Shown here piece after piece: positions 20,101 through 28,078 of a stretch of DNA of 64,000 nucleotides (position 1 is its first letter; the number at the start of each line of letters is the position of its first letter). The position numbers and the translations under genes are program-made. A model generated the notes under the pieces. It worked only from the letters and a program-made list of their open reading frames with translations, ran no database searches and was not told where the DNA came from. Source of the DNA: Maniola hyperantus (taxonomy: Eukaryota > Arthropoda > Insecta > Lepidoptera > Nymphalidae); contig NC_048549.1 of the NCBI RefSeq assembly GCF_902806685.2, forward strand, positions 12,727,594 through 12,791,593, read 5' to 3'.

Positions 20101-21696
20101 GCCTTTTAGGAATTTGTTGTATGAGGACTAAGGCTGCAGCTTCGTGACGGGTATACTCGGCAACTTCGTGGGCATGTCGCGGCGTGTGCTCGACCATGTG
20201 TTCAACGCCTTACTGGACCACGTGCTGAGAACATTGCATTTAAGAAATCCCGCAATAGGTCCTATGGGTTCATGAAATCCTGGTACTTCAAATCTTACCC
20301 GTTGGACGAATACCGTATGTTTGTCGTCAAAATAGAAATCTTGAACTTGCGCAGTGGGTGATTTCGACATTGATGATACGAAGCAATGCGTGACGGTGGG
20401 GGTGTCTATTCTGCCGCGCGATTGGTTCGCCAGACAATCTTTAATTTTCCGTGTAATATTGACACGGTGAGAATATGCCATTATTTTAGATACTCCTACA
20501 GAGGAGTTGTTTGACCTCATTCCACCCTCCTTTTCTACAACCGCACCGCACACCATCATAAGGAATTTCACCCTCGCTTCGACATCACCGGTTGTGCCAG
20601 GTCTTTTTTCCACGTAGATGTAAACTATAGAAGTAACTGCCTTCGGCGGTATTCCCCCTAGATTTCAACATGGGGTTATTTGGGCCGTTCCTCTGGTGCT
20701 GCAAATTTTCATGGAAGGCGATAATCACTTAACATGAGGTGACCCGCCTGCTCGTTTCCTCAATATGAAAACCTACAATGTTATAAATGTGAAATGTTAT
20801 CTAATACAGGTATTCTATTCGGTAAGAAGTCATCACCGCGAACAGACCCGGATGAGCAGCGGCAGACAGCAAGATATCAGTTACTGAAGGCGATCCCCCC
20901 CACAGCTACACTAGCGCTGGGCCCGGGTCTGCCCGCCGCCACTCTCACCGCCTTCGAGCTCATACAGAACCCGCAACTCAACAAACAGGTATAATACCCT
21001 CGTTGCTTTAGTTTTAAGTTTGCGTAATAATTATCACCACTATATCTTACAAATCCAACATCTGACTATCAAAAGGAGTGATTTATTACCTATTTTGAAT
21101 AAATCATTTGACTTTGACTTGACTTTGAATATTATGTAGATTTTATTTATTTGGGACAATAAACAATTTTCAATTGAATTCAACTCGAGTTCGATTCTAG
21201 TTCGACTCTAGTTTGGCTCGAGTTCGATTCGAGTTCGAGTCGAGATCGATTTTAGTTCGACTCGAGATCGATTCTAGTTCTACTCAAGTTCGGTTCTAAT
21301 TCGGCTCGAGTTCGTTTCTAGTTCGACTCGATTATAATAATTTATTGCCCAACGACTAAATTGTTAATGCGCGTACTGAAAGATAATTTTCTGAATTTTC
21401 CCAGATTTGCACAAATATGTATGTAAATGAGTATTTTTGACCAAAGTTGTTATGGAAAAACATGTAGATGCATAAATGTAATGCCCGCAAAACTCATTAC
21501 CATAAGCCATCGATGCATGAATAGTCTACCATATTCGAAAAATTAACTAAAATTTGAATTTTCGCGGCTGGATGTATCAAACCACCTTAAATAATTCTGT
21601 TGTTTTTTCCAGTTGGTGTACAACTTGCTGGATCTCTGCATACTAGAGCTGTTTCCCGAACTACGTAACACAGGCTCGAATATAAAGACGAGTTAA
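8149..21696 (+). CDS. SNX14: Sorting nexin 14 (PXA-RGS-PX-nexin C), 18 coding exons
   Basis: Exons: 8149-8255, 8338-8494, 9287-9397, 9627-9758, 10209-10399, 11510-11663, 11831-12008, 13110-13293, 14079-14172, 14244-14305, 15123-15354, 16268-16452, 17372-17501, 18230-18384, 18912-19114, 19653-19817, 20810-20988, 21613-21696. All junctions are GT-AG and the frame stays open: 2703 bases, 900 residues (human SNX14 is of similar length, about 946). Residues 17-59 form two hydrophobic segments, predicted ER anchors. About 115-284 is PXA (WAGLQIHKQLDQAIED opens it; IREIFAGW near its end). About 305-455 is RGS-like (ILNPELTSEEK). About 539-639 is PX. About 650-890 holds nexin C, with RKEKGQHLESFLRNF and, at the end, LDLCILELFPEL. 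SNX14 proteins act at ER-lipid droplet contacts in fatty-acid handling (family knowledge). Odd: the PX segment reads LERSEHDFHLLRSKL where PI3P-binding PX domains have an RR[YF] basic pair. SNX13 and SNX25 share the layout, but the RGS and C-terminal motifs fit SNX14 best. Exon 9's donor (GTAGGT) is the weakest. Confidence 0.92.
8963..9262 (+). mobile_element. Family A repeat in SNX14 intron 2
   Basis: Starts TACTAGATGATACCAGCGAC and runs through CAAAATCGGTTCAATGGCCC to CACTTTCGCATTTACAATAT. A diverged full-length copy that ends 24 bases before exon 3. Confidence 0.7.
9812..10010 (-). mobile_element. Family B repeat in SNX14 intron 4
   Basis: GTGACTGACTGACTGACTGA, a CTACTGGATGGATCGGGC block and the CCACGCGGACGAAGTCGCGA end. 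Its first 145 bases reappear almost unchanged at 12016-12160, which matters for the duplication entry there. Confidence 0.8.
10420..10644 (+). pseudogene. Broken tandem copy of SNX14 exon 5
   Basis: A second copy of exon 5 (10209-10399) starts 20 bases after it. Both keep an acceptor (TTTCCAG here) and a donor (GTAAGT here). The copy stays open for about 54 codons, with INF, FICSRL, PCALR, YSVWSA and VAASNRTA aligning to the original. Then a 34-base insertion rich in AACG units (about 10547-10590) brings an in-frame TAA and shifts the frame. The EALLPYLLRSVECQN part survives in another frame. It is 225 bases against 191, so inclusion would also break the junction to exon 6. Dead copy or poison exon; the sequence cannot tell which. 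Confidence 0.85.
12014..12417 (+). repeat. Collapsed tandem duplicate of intron 4 to exon 7 of SNX14
   Basis: Three pieces follow in the same order as upstream. 12016-12160 matches the family B stretch at about 9814-9957. 12172-12327 matches intron 5 at 10882-11037 with no difference I can see. 12328-12410 matches the last 83 bases of exon 7 (11926-12008) with two substitutions, and the GTAAGT donor is kept. The simplest reading is a head-to-tail duplication of about 2.2 kb that lost exons 5, 6 and half of 7 by internal deletion. The exon piece has no acceptor of its own, so it should be spliced out with intron 7. An assembly artefact is possible. Confidence 0.8.
12419..13084 (+). mobile_element. 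Family C repeat, expanded, in SNX14 intron 7
   Basis: Begins AGGGTTCCGTACCTCAAAAG and ends CGCACTTGGCCGG. It is about 230 bases longer than other copies because unrelated AT-rich sequence occupies about 12565-12830. Exon 8 follows 26 bases later. Confidence 0.75.
13388..13530. repeat. Decayed family J-like foldback
   Basis: GAACTAAACTAAATTGAGAG with TTCCGCAAGGAGCATTACGA resembles the J core, but the arms (TTGAGAGGTA / TACCTCTCAA) have changed. It abuts the T-run of the next repeat. Confidence 0.5.
13525..13860 (+). mobile_element. Family D retroelement 3' part in SNX14 intron 8
   Basis: A T-run of about 23 bases, then GAGCAGGCGGGTCACCTGAT, a TTAAGTGATTACCGCC block and GCGTTGCCGGCCTTTTAGGA. 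It continues past the point where other D copies stop. The 67-codon ORF inside is not conserved between copies and is probably not translated. Confidence 0.7.
14352..14600 (+). mobile_element. Family D fragment plus non-LTR 3' tail in SNX14 intron 10
   Basis: CACCTGATGTTAAGTGATTA with a shortened middle, then CCATACCCCTTCCAGGTTAG, a CACTTACCACCAAGTGAG block and an A-rich end. The same tail occurs alone at 58985-59098, so it is a separable module. Confidence 0.65.
14717..15102 (+). mobile_element. Family C repeat in SNX14 intron 10
   Basis: Runs from AGGGTTCAAAAGGAAAAAAG to CGCATTTGGCCGGC. It ends only about 20 bases before exon 11, so the polypyrimidine tract (TTTTCCTTTACAG) abuts the repeat. 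Confidence 0.75.
15736..15962 (+). mobile_element. Family B repeat in SNX14 intron 11
   Basis: TAGCTTATGCTCGCGACTTC at the head and CAGTCAGTCAGTCACCTTTT at the end, in the opposite orientation to the copy at 9812. The 72-codon ORF across it is carried by the repeat. Confidence 0.8.
16041..16185 (+). mobile_element. SINE family G (tRNA-like head)
   Basis: AATAGCTCAACCGGTATAGG resembles a tRNA A box and CGACGGTTCAAACCCCGCCC a B box, as in RNA polymerase III promoters. A shared body, TCCTAGCACAAGCTTGACGC to GAGAGGAAAGGGG, follows. Copies lie at 17170-17325 and 50555-50705. The cloverleaf is incomplete, so this is not a tRNA gene. Confidence 0.7.
16189..16254. repeat. Perfect 25-base inverted repeat before SNX14 exon 12
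   Basis: Bases 16189-16213 (a T-run then AAGAGTATTAG) pair exactly with 16230-16254 (CTAATACTCTT then an A-run) around a 16-base loop. Exon 12 begins at 16268, 13 bases on, so the hairpin would cover the usual branch-point window of intron 11. Confidence 0.8.
16544..16772 (-). mobile_element. Family A repeat with TCTG microsatellite
   Basis: TAATATTATAAATGCGAAAG, a short (TCTG)n tract, a GGCCCATCCGTTCAACCGAT block and AAATCCACGCGGACGAAGTT. It lies in SNX14 intron 12 in tandem with the next copy. Confidence 0.8.
16848..17068 (-). mobile_element. Family A repeat, second subtype
   Basis: Same orientation as the previous copy, but the body reads ATCACGCAAAAACGGCTGAA and GATAGATTACACCCTGGATT. 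The closest relative in the window is 57930-58163. It ends CGGGCATCAGCTAG. Confidence 0.8.
17170..17325 (+). mobile_element. SINE family G
   Basis: CAATAGCTCAACGTTTAAAG, then CGCCGGTTCAAACCCACCCG and TCCTAGCACAAGCTTCACGC. More diverged than the copy at 16041. It ends about 45 bases before exon 13. Confidence 0.65.
17590..17780 (+). mobile_element. RT3: 3' end of a non-LTR retrotransposon
   Basis: One frame reads RPPARWTDDIKRLAGSGW and later SLGKAYVQQ then a stop, the usual C-terminus of RTE/CR1-type polyproteins in insects. A (GAT)n tail follows at about 17750-17777. It is 5'-truncated, as expected from target-primed reverse transcription. Confidence 0.75.
17812..18130 (+). mobile_element. 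SINE family E (tRNA-derived head, retroelement-like tail)
   Basis: AGCCTAGTGGTTAGGATGTC (A box) and GGGGGTTCGATCCCGGGCAC (B box) look like a tRNA 5' domain. The body has GGTGAAGGAAAACATCGTGA and the end GAGCCGGCGATGGGTTGATC with a (GAT)n tail. The CTAATCGGAGG segment recalls an anticodon arm. A tRNA-derived SINE in SNX14 intron 13, ending about 100 bases before exon 14. Confidence 0.8.
18503..18760 (+). mobile_element. Family A/B-like head with a different body
   Basis: Starts AGCCGTTGCCCGCGACTTCG, but the following sequence (TTCTCATGAGATC, then TTTCAACCCCTTAGGG) matches neither A nor B fully. A third body behind the same head. Confidence 0.6.
19134..19400 (-). mobile_element. RT3: non-LTR retrotransposon 3' end
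   Basis: On the minus strand one frame includes RSVGGLPTRWTDDM, followed by a (GAT)n tail at the plus-strand start. It lies in SNX14 intron 15, just after the exon 15 donor. The same family recurs at 29045-30420. Confidence 0.7.
19988..20118 (+). mobile_element. Family D fragment in SNX14 intron 16
   Basis: GAGCAGGCGGGTCACCTGAT to CCGGCCTTTTAGGAATTTGT. It sits exactly between exon 16 and its decayed copy, so the element marks the duplication junction. Confidence 0.75.
20125..20480 (+). pseudogene. Decayed partial duplicate of SNX14 exon 16 and intron 16
   Basis: 20138-20225 repeats exon 16 codons (AGCTTCGTGACGGGTATA, then GGCATGTCGCGGCGTGTG). It then jumps straight to GAGAACATTGCATTTA, which in the original starts one base into intron 16 at 19820. 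About 20340-20425 matches intron 16 at about 19873-19965. A further fragment, GACACGGTGAGAATATGCC, lies near 20460. The copy has lost its acceptor, the second half of the exon and the true donor, so it cannot replace exon 16. The minus-strand ORF across it is a shadow. Confidence 0.8.
20638..20762 (-). mobile_element. Family D fragment, reverse orientation
   Basis: GATAATCACTTAACATGAGG then TGACCCGCCTGCTCGTTTCC, the inverse of the copies at 13525 and 19988. It ends about 50 bases before exon 17. Confidence 0.7.
21178..21332. repeat. Minisatellite with 11-base unit in SNX14 intron 17
   Basis: About 13-14 diverged copies of TTCGACTCGAG (variants TTCGATTCTAG, ATCGATTTTAG). The unit contains the palindrome CTCGAG and the half-site TTCGA, so the array can fold in many registers. 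Confidence 0.8.
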
Positions 21697-21794
21697 AATA
21701 GTATTATCTCCCTTAGTTTCTATTATTTATTACTTTTTGTGTAAATTGCATGCGTTCGTATTGTATTATGGACCATACTATAGTTATTTTATAT

Positions 21795-21800
21795 AATAAA
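21795..21800 (+). terminator. SNX14 polyadenylation signal
   Basis: AATAAA, 99 bases after the stop codon. A family A repeat starts directly after it, so the cleavage site would fall inside the repeat. Confidence 0.6.
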
Positions 21801-22016
21801 CTAGCTGATGCCCGCGACTTCGTCCGCGTGGAATTAGGTTTTTTAAAAATCCCGTGGGAACTCTTTGATTTTCCGGGATAAAAAGTAGCCTATGTCACTC
21901 TCCAGGTCTTTATCTATACCCATGCAAAAATCACGTAAATCCGTTGCACCGTTGCGACGTGATTGAAGGACAAACCAAGAAACAAACACACTTTCGTAGT
22001 TATAGTAAGGGTACTG
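21801..22016 (+). mobile_element. Family A repeat at the SNX14 3' end
   Basis: CTAGCTGATGCCCGCGACTT to CACTTTCGTAGTTATAGTA. A well-preserved copy that abuts the AATAAA signal. Confidence 0.85.
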
Positions 22017-22023
22017 ATGGCAT

Positions 22024-22280
22024 TTTTAGGGTTTTGTAGGGTTGCCAATGGGACCCTATTACTAAGTAACCGCTGTCCGTATGTCTGTCAGCGGGTTGTA
22101 TCTCGTGAACCGTAATAGGTAGGAGTTGAAATTTTCACACAATGTGTATTGCCGCTATAACAACAGACAATATTAATTTCAAAATGGCTGCTATGAAAAA
22201 AAAAGTTATTCTTGTACGATGTTACAGAACCCTTCATGTGCGAGTCCGACTCGAACTTGACCGATTTTTTAAAGTTTGCT
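22024..22280 (+). mobile_element. Family C' repeat
   Basis: TTAGGGTTTTGTAGGGTTGC to CGAGTCCGACTCGAACTTGA. The start and end resemble C but the middle (GTGAACCGTAATAGGTAGGA) is its own. A second copy is at 42402-42650. Confidence 0.7.
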
Positions 22281-22598
22281 CTCAGTAATTTTTAGAATGT
22301 TAAAATAATTTTCAGTAAATAAATAAAATGGACCAAAAATTAAACAACAATTAGTAAAATGCGTTATAAAAGTAGAAAAAGTGAGAGCTTATTGTACTGT
22401 GACGTCATCAGCTAGACAAGCTGTTCTAGTTACACCCTGTATAAGCCCTGCAAGCTATTCAGCTCCAATTTCCATGATGAGTATGAAAATATGTATTCTT
22501 GATTTAGTTGTGATTTTACATTATGTAAAACTCAAAAGGGTCCGATAATTCTGTTAGTTTCATGCGTAATTTTGTATTTAATTGTAAATAATTGTATT

Positions 22599-22627
22599 AT
22601 ACCCTATCCGCGGAAAGAAGTTAGTTT

Positions 22628-22671
<44 letters not shown>

Positions 22672-23182
22672 TACGTAATCCCATACAAATGATAAAGCCA
22701 AAAATCTGTGGGCGTTAATCATTTTGAGTCAACAAACATGTTTTCAATAAACATTCAAAATTCAATTCAAAAATCATTCGAAATTCAATTGAAAAACTTA
22801 GTTTCGTTTGTCATTGGCTGGTTACTCAAAGTGATTAACGCAAACTGAATTTTATGGCTCTATAATTTGTATGGGATTTTGCATCGATATAAATGACAAG
22901 ATATGCCCAAGCGAACAAAATTTTTCACTGTTTTGGAACCAAATAGATCCAAAAAAAACAAAAAAATAAATCAGCGCCACCTCTTAGATACACCAATGAA
23001 CGACCCGTTTGAAATCCAGACGTCACTGAGGTTACATTGGTGCTAAATAAACATTTTAGGACCAATGAATCGGTGCCATTTTGCTTGTTCAATGGCCCTG
23101 TCCTTACGAAGTAATATATAAGTCAATGGGATTTTGTAACAGAGAGAGCGCTATACTAACTTCTTTGCACGGATAGGGTATA
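22599..23182. mobile_element. Terminal-inverted-repeat element, about 580 bp
   Basis: Ends TACCCTATCCGCGGAAAGAA and TTCTTTGCACGGATAGGGTA are inverse copies over about 30 bases. TA next to CCCTATCCG at both ends would fit the TA target duplication of Tc1/mariner-type elements. The interior has no long ORF. Its right half (CATCGATATAAATGACAAGA to GTCAATGG) recurs without the ends at 55855-56070. Confidence 0.7.
22630..22669. repeat. (CT)n microsatellite inside a terminal repeat
   Basis: About 20 CT units inside the left arm of the previous element, where the right arm has only a short GAGAGAG. Confidence 0.9.
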
Positions 23183-23239
23183 GTAATAAATATATTATTC
23201 GGCATGTGATGATGCACAGCATCTGTGAGAGTGCGTGGT

Positions 23240-23345
23240 ACTTCCCTTTTAGTTCTTCCACCAATCAGAGCGATCCGTCAAGTTGTCAACCAATGAGAAG
23301 CACTTCCGTTCGTTGTGAGTCACGTGGTCACAGGTAGGGGGCGCT
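23240..23345 (+). promoter_or_regulatory. Promoter-like segment
   Basis: Contains two CCAAT boxes (ACCAATCAGAG, AACCAATGAG), an ETS-like CACTTCCG, the E-box CACGTG and AGGTAGGGGGCGCTC, which resembles a CTCF core. It lies just upstream of the GC-rich ORF. An inverted copy is at about 28223-28328 inside the 290 bp element. Confidence 0.45.
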
Positions 23346-23577
23346 CGCCCTGCTTTCCTCATAGCGTCGTTACTTCCCGTTGCGACAACACGAATAACGT
23401 GAAATATACCGCCGCCGCCGGCAACGCGGCCGGCGCTGCGGTCGGGAACGCGGCCGAGGCCGCGTCGGGCAGCGAGCGGCGTCGTCGGAACGATACGGAC
23501 GACGAATCGAGTTCTGGATCGGGTGACAGCACAGTCCACACCGGAGTCGAGTGAGGTAAAAAGGAGAAAACTCGGTG
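23315..23577 (+). CDS. GC-rich exon-like ORF of unknown element
   Basis: Open for 79 codons from an ATG at 23315, with an Ala/Gly/Asn-rich part, then SERRRRNDTDDESSSGSG and a stop at 23552. Shifting one base near the end instead gives PESSEVKRRKL, which runs into a good donor (CTCG|GTGAGT, donor at 23576). GC content far exceeds the surroundings and the acidic/serine/basic pattern looks like real coding sequence. I do not recognise the protein. It is probably the start of a retroelement gag-type ORF, now frameshifted; a first exon of a cellular gene is the alternative. Confidence 0.35.
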
Positions 23578-24067
23578 AGTCATCCTAAAATTTCTATATC
23601 CAGATTATAATTAGTCGAGTCAACACTTTGACCGACTTGTTGAGAAACAATTCATATTCTCGTGCTATGCAATCGGCCCCGCCGCCATTGTTTAGTTTTG
23701 GTACCTAACCACACTTTTAAATCGTCCATTCCGCACGACAACGCGCACGTTACCCTCACATTTGATCAATTTGTAGGCTAGAATGAGATAAAAATTTGCG
23801 GCTACCCGCGGTTATTGTTATTGCGAATTGTTGTAGGTCTCCCGAAGAGATCAAACATTCTTTCGCCGCAGGCATAGTCTACTTACTTCTACTTATGTCG
23901 CGCGCCACGTGGCGCCGCCAATACAATCTCAGGACGTGCACCGAGTGCGCTCGATACCTGCGCACGCTCATTTGACGTCGCATTATATTCCAATAACTGT
24001 TGCGTCTGTTGGTATGCAGGCGCAAGCGCAAGCTGCTATGACTATAAGTCCTGATAACTTTTGGACA

Positions 24068-24185
24068 GCTGATGTCCATACCATGTTAAAAGCACTGGTT
24101 CTCGTTCGATCGCCAAAGTTAAGCAACATCAGGCGCGGTCAATACTTGGATGGGTGACCTCCTGGTAACACCGCGTGGCGTTGGC
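24068..24185 (+). rRNA. 5S rRNA-like sequence, probable pseudogene or 5S-derived SINE
   Basis: GTCCATACCATGTT, CACTGGTTCTCG, AAGTTAAGCAACATC, GGCGCGGTCAATACTTGG, ATGGGTGACC and GAACACCGCG-like text follow the 5S order over 118 bases, and a T5 terminator comes next. The ends GCTGATG and CGTTGGC still pair in full if G-U pairs are allowed, so helix I is preserved. Scattered C-to-T and G-to-A differences from what I remember of insect 5S suggest decay. It is a single copy, not an array, and sits inside a repeat-rich composite. Confidence 0.75.
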
Positions 24186-24221
24186 CTTTTTCGTTGAGAC
24201 TTAGGTCAGAATAACTTTTTA

Positions 24222-25400
24222 TTGAAAAGTACCTACCTTGTGCCTACTCATTTAAATAGGCTCACGGACAAATTTGTTGACGAAGAGAATATATATATTC
24301 GTTATATGGATGCCATGAAAATTCACAACGCTTCGCCGGGTTTAGTTGAGTTCATAGTCAATGTAGGACTCCTTAGGCAGTTTATTAAGGGCAAGGAGGT
24401 TACTTAGCTGAGTCCGAACGTGACATGGCCGCCATTTGCAATGCTATTTGCTATCGCTAAGCTTTGCAACGTGAGCTATTGATACAATATCTGCAAGAAT
24501 AAGACTGGTCTGCTGCGCCTGATACTCACCGCAGTCAATGTTTTCGATAAAATATAGGACCTTTTTCAATCTTCATCGAAGTTATATGAAGCTAGTGAGA
24601 AAAGGATGCAGATAGTGTGTGGCAAGCGGGCTGAATATGTAGAAACACGCCGGGATCGTATTTTGAACGAGCTGCCTACTAACAACTTGCGAGAGGGTCT
24701 GCGTAAGATACCTCCAAGTTACTAATGTCTTTTGATGAGAATCAGTTGCGATTGTATGTACAACATACCTACGGGTGGCATGGACGAGTGGCTCCAATCT
24801 TGGTTTGTTCTGGGTACGGAAGGGAAGAAAAGTCGAGAGCAAACGTTAAAATCGAGCAGAACACGTCACGCATCTTCCGCTAACCAGTCCTTTTATGCTA
24901 AAGAGTTTCATACAAGGCGAAAAAGTTCTTCAAGAAGGACCACCAACCCAGCAAGTACCGATTGGCCAAATCACTCGCGGCCATCCCAGCCCGAGTTTCA
25001 CGGGGGCTGCCTCTGAGCGTATCGGAGGCAGTGGCAGTTGGTTTGAGCTCCGAAGGCTCTTCTCAAGTTATGGGAATGCGGCTGCCATTTACCTCCAAAT
25101 CTACTCTTGTCCATACATGCCCCCGTATCCGGCCTCGTTTCGAAATCACTGCAACATTTTGCAACGCTGGCAGTTGGGTATAAAATTATCAACTGGCCTG
25201 GGTATTTCCGCCAACGAGCTTCATACCCCAAGTAAACTCGTTACCAGGAACATACCTTGTTGTGGCACTGATGTAGAGAAGAGCATTCTGGCTCCCAGAT
25301 CTCCGCAGAAGGGCGTCAAGACCAGACCAATGAGAACCCCCAGATCTGGGATGAGTCTTGGTAGATTAGTAGGGCGATTTCATAAGACCTACATCAATCA
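24222..25400 (+). pseudogene. Degenerate retroelement gag-like frames
   Basis: Fragments in shifting plus frames: FVDEENIYIRYMDAMKIHN (from about 24270), EKRMQIVCGKRAEYVE then TRRDRILNELPTNNLREG and LRKIPPS (about 24597-24724), FDENQLRLYVQHTY (about 24731), and a lysine-rich AKKFFKKDHQPSKY (about 24916). The spacing and the IPPS/FDE pattern remind me of DIRS-type gag proteins, but this is a memory-based impression. Stops and frameshifts break every frame. A DISPNFW-like stretch upstream at about 24040-24070 (ISPDNFWTAD) may belong to the same ORF. Confidence 0.4.
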
Positions 25401-25404
25401 TTAA

Positions 25405-25612
25405 TACAATCTTAATTGTTGTGATTGGCTGAATTTGTGCTATTTTTGTTGCAACAATGCATTGTGGCCAATAGTGAGCGAGTTTCAACCATGATTACGA
25501 TCGTCACACTGTAGCTGTCAAACTACCGCGGTAGGGCTCCAGAATATCATATCACCGATCTTGCCCCGCCTGTAAATGCAGGTTTCAGTGTTAAAAAAAA
25601 AAAAAAAAAAAA
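25405..25612 (+). repeat. Family I module with A-tail
   Basis: GATTGGCTGAATTTGTGC, ATAGTGAGCGAGTTTCAACC and GTCACACTGTAGCTGTCA match 255-412 and 46935-47060. A run of about 20 A closes the block at 25593-25612. Confidence 0.6.
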
Positions 25613-28078
25613 ACTAAAAGATACTTGTTAAAATTAGAGATTTAATTTTATAAATTGAGACTGTGGAATCCAAAGACTGGTCAGAATCTAAAGGACTATT
25701 TAGAAATTTCCATGAAGTGAAAACATTATCATATAAATTTGCAAATCAGCTTGGCTACGTTGAGTTAAATGATGCACAGAAAATACTATAGGAAGACGGA
25801 AGAAAAGGATGAGAAAATGTTTATTCTTTAAAAATTGTGCCACGCCGCACTCCACCAGTTGTACCTACCTAATGGTTTGGTTATCTTGATGCCTGTAACA
25901 CTTGAGATGGAAGTGTATTGGCTGAATGCTTGTTACTTGAAGAGAGATAAAGTTATCCCACTATCTTATTACACGAATCCGTGGTGACAGTTTTTAGTCA
26001 GACCAATAAGAGGAAATTAAGCCCATAGTTCCTAGTTAAGCACAATTATGCTAAGAGCAATCTCTCTTCAGAAATCAAGAGCAGAGAAATCTCCAAATTG
26101 GGACTATAAGGTCTGATTGCCTGGTTGCAATATTATCTTTAAAATACAGTAACTTTGTTTGAAGCGTCACTAGACTGCCTTGCATTTTACTGCTTGCATC
26201 TGGCGGACGCGTTCATGATCCCCACGCCTTTAAGAGTTTCATTATGTCACTATATCGAGGACAATAATCATATAATGTTTACTCATTTACCCATTTATTG
26301 ATCATTTGCATTCATGTTATTAATAACATGAAGCCCCGTCAGGGCAATACAAAGTTACATTTTAGTTCTATATAACTAGTTTAAATGCTTTTATTATTAT
26401 TCGATCCGGAATTCCGATCAAAAATCGATACTGCAACATACAGGCAATCAGGTTGGTATTTTTTTTTTCAGTATCCTAACAAAAATGTATGTCCCGTTTT
26501 TTGGTATAGACTTTAAGAACAAGGGCTCCCAAACTTTTGAGAGCACGCAACCCTAAGGTAATTCATCATATTTTATGGAACACAAAACCAAATGATGACC
26601 AAATGGAACTGCACTTTTATAGATGAGTGAAAAAAGTAATTTGATTTTATACGTCGTAATTCCAGCAAAGATTACCATGAAAATAAATAGAAAATTTAGG
26701 AGATAGAATTGTGCGGCATGCGAGTATGAAAATGTTTCTTTAGTTTTTACAAAGTCAATGATGCTCGCTCATGGTTAAAGTGAACAGGAAATCAGAAAAG
26801 TCCCGAGCGAAACAAGCACAATTTCTTATAAGTTTTGTAATTATAAATGCTTACTTATTTGATTTGAAAACGCACACAGGAATGTAAATACTGAAATATC
26901 TGCGCGAGCAAAACGAGCGCGAATTTTTTGCTTAATACAATGAAATCGATCCTATGCTATAGGTATTCATTTGTAACTGTTTAACTCTTTAATATTTAAC
27001 ACGGGCTTAGCTGTTATTTACTGGATACATTTTGGGAATCTACTGTAATATTCACTTCTCCAGGTTTGGAGACTTCTAAGCTATCGTGGCCCAGGGTGGA
27101 CTACCCTATCCGCCAGTTGCCACTGATATTGCGAACATCATTTAGTAATTTCATATAAATTCAGCAAGTTTTCTTGCAGAAAATAATTAGGTACAAGTTG
27201 AAAACATTTGACACTGTCCTATTCTAGCCAGTTAAAAAATGTAATTTCGTTGATTTTTACAAAAATCTCGAAAGTATAAGCCTTTTATTAGCTATTGCTA
27301 CGCAGATATTTTGCAACAAATAAAATATTACAGTTGAATGTCAAGAAGGGCGCGGATGGGAAAGGCCCTCACTGACCGCCAGTCGCACCCTCTATAGGGA
27401 TCTAAATATAGTAGGTATTGCTGACCCAAAGTGTGCAATAATAACACCTACACATGTTTAAACATGTGTTAATTCTATTGCATGTTAAATATTTGCTCTA
27501 TTCCAAAATATTAATACCTAAGTAAAAGATACTAATTATTGAAAATATCACTGGGCTCGCGGAACCCTCTGTAGGAATTGCTGGCCTAGAAAGCTGTTAG
27601 AGTTAAGCGGACACAGTCGGGTAGCCCAGAGTCCGAAATGTTTGTTAATCACAATAAAAGGGGAAACACGTGGAGCATCTAGAGCAGTCACTGGCATCTG
27701 AGTAAGATCGGTACTTAAAGATAGCAACATACGGGCTTCACCAGGAAGTGTACGCACGGTCGTACTGTCTTTTCTAACTACATATTAAAGTCAGTCACTC
27801 TGGTAGCAATTGGCGTAGAGAGGATGCCTTAGGTGTATTTTACTGTTAACCTGAGCCTGTTTGATTTATAAACTATTAGGTTAAATGTTATCTTGATGCT
27901 ACTCGCCTTACATAAATACTGGTTTGATTTTGATGTGGTATTCTATTGAGAATACAATAATTATCAGTTGCCGTTGCGATTAGAGATTTATTGTCACTTG
28001 TTTATTTTATAGATCACACCCGTGTATCATTTGTTCACATAGAGTCATTGGTGGTCACCAGGAGTTAATAGACATGTC
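25613..28078. other. AT-rich DNA, no gene seen
   Basis: No ORF worth calling and no match to the named families. The minus-strand 69-codon frame at 27548-27757 has no recognisable motif. If the 4.9 kb composite is one element, this is its interior. Confidence 0.4.

Noticed and set aside
20128..20613. Minus-strand ORF of 161 codons
   Set aside because: It runs antisense across the decayed exon 16 copy; the real coding match is on the plus strand and no family is recognisable on the minus.
23249..23583. Minus-strand ORFs of 96 and 74 codons opposite the GC-rich ORF
   Set aside because: GC-rich sequence opens all frames; only the plus frame has an acidic/serine/basic pattern and a donor site.
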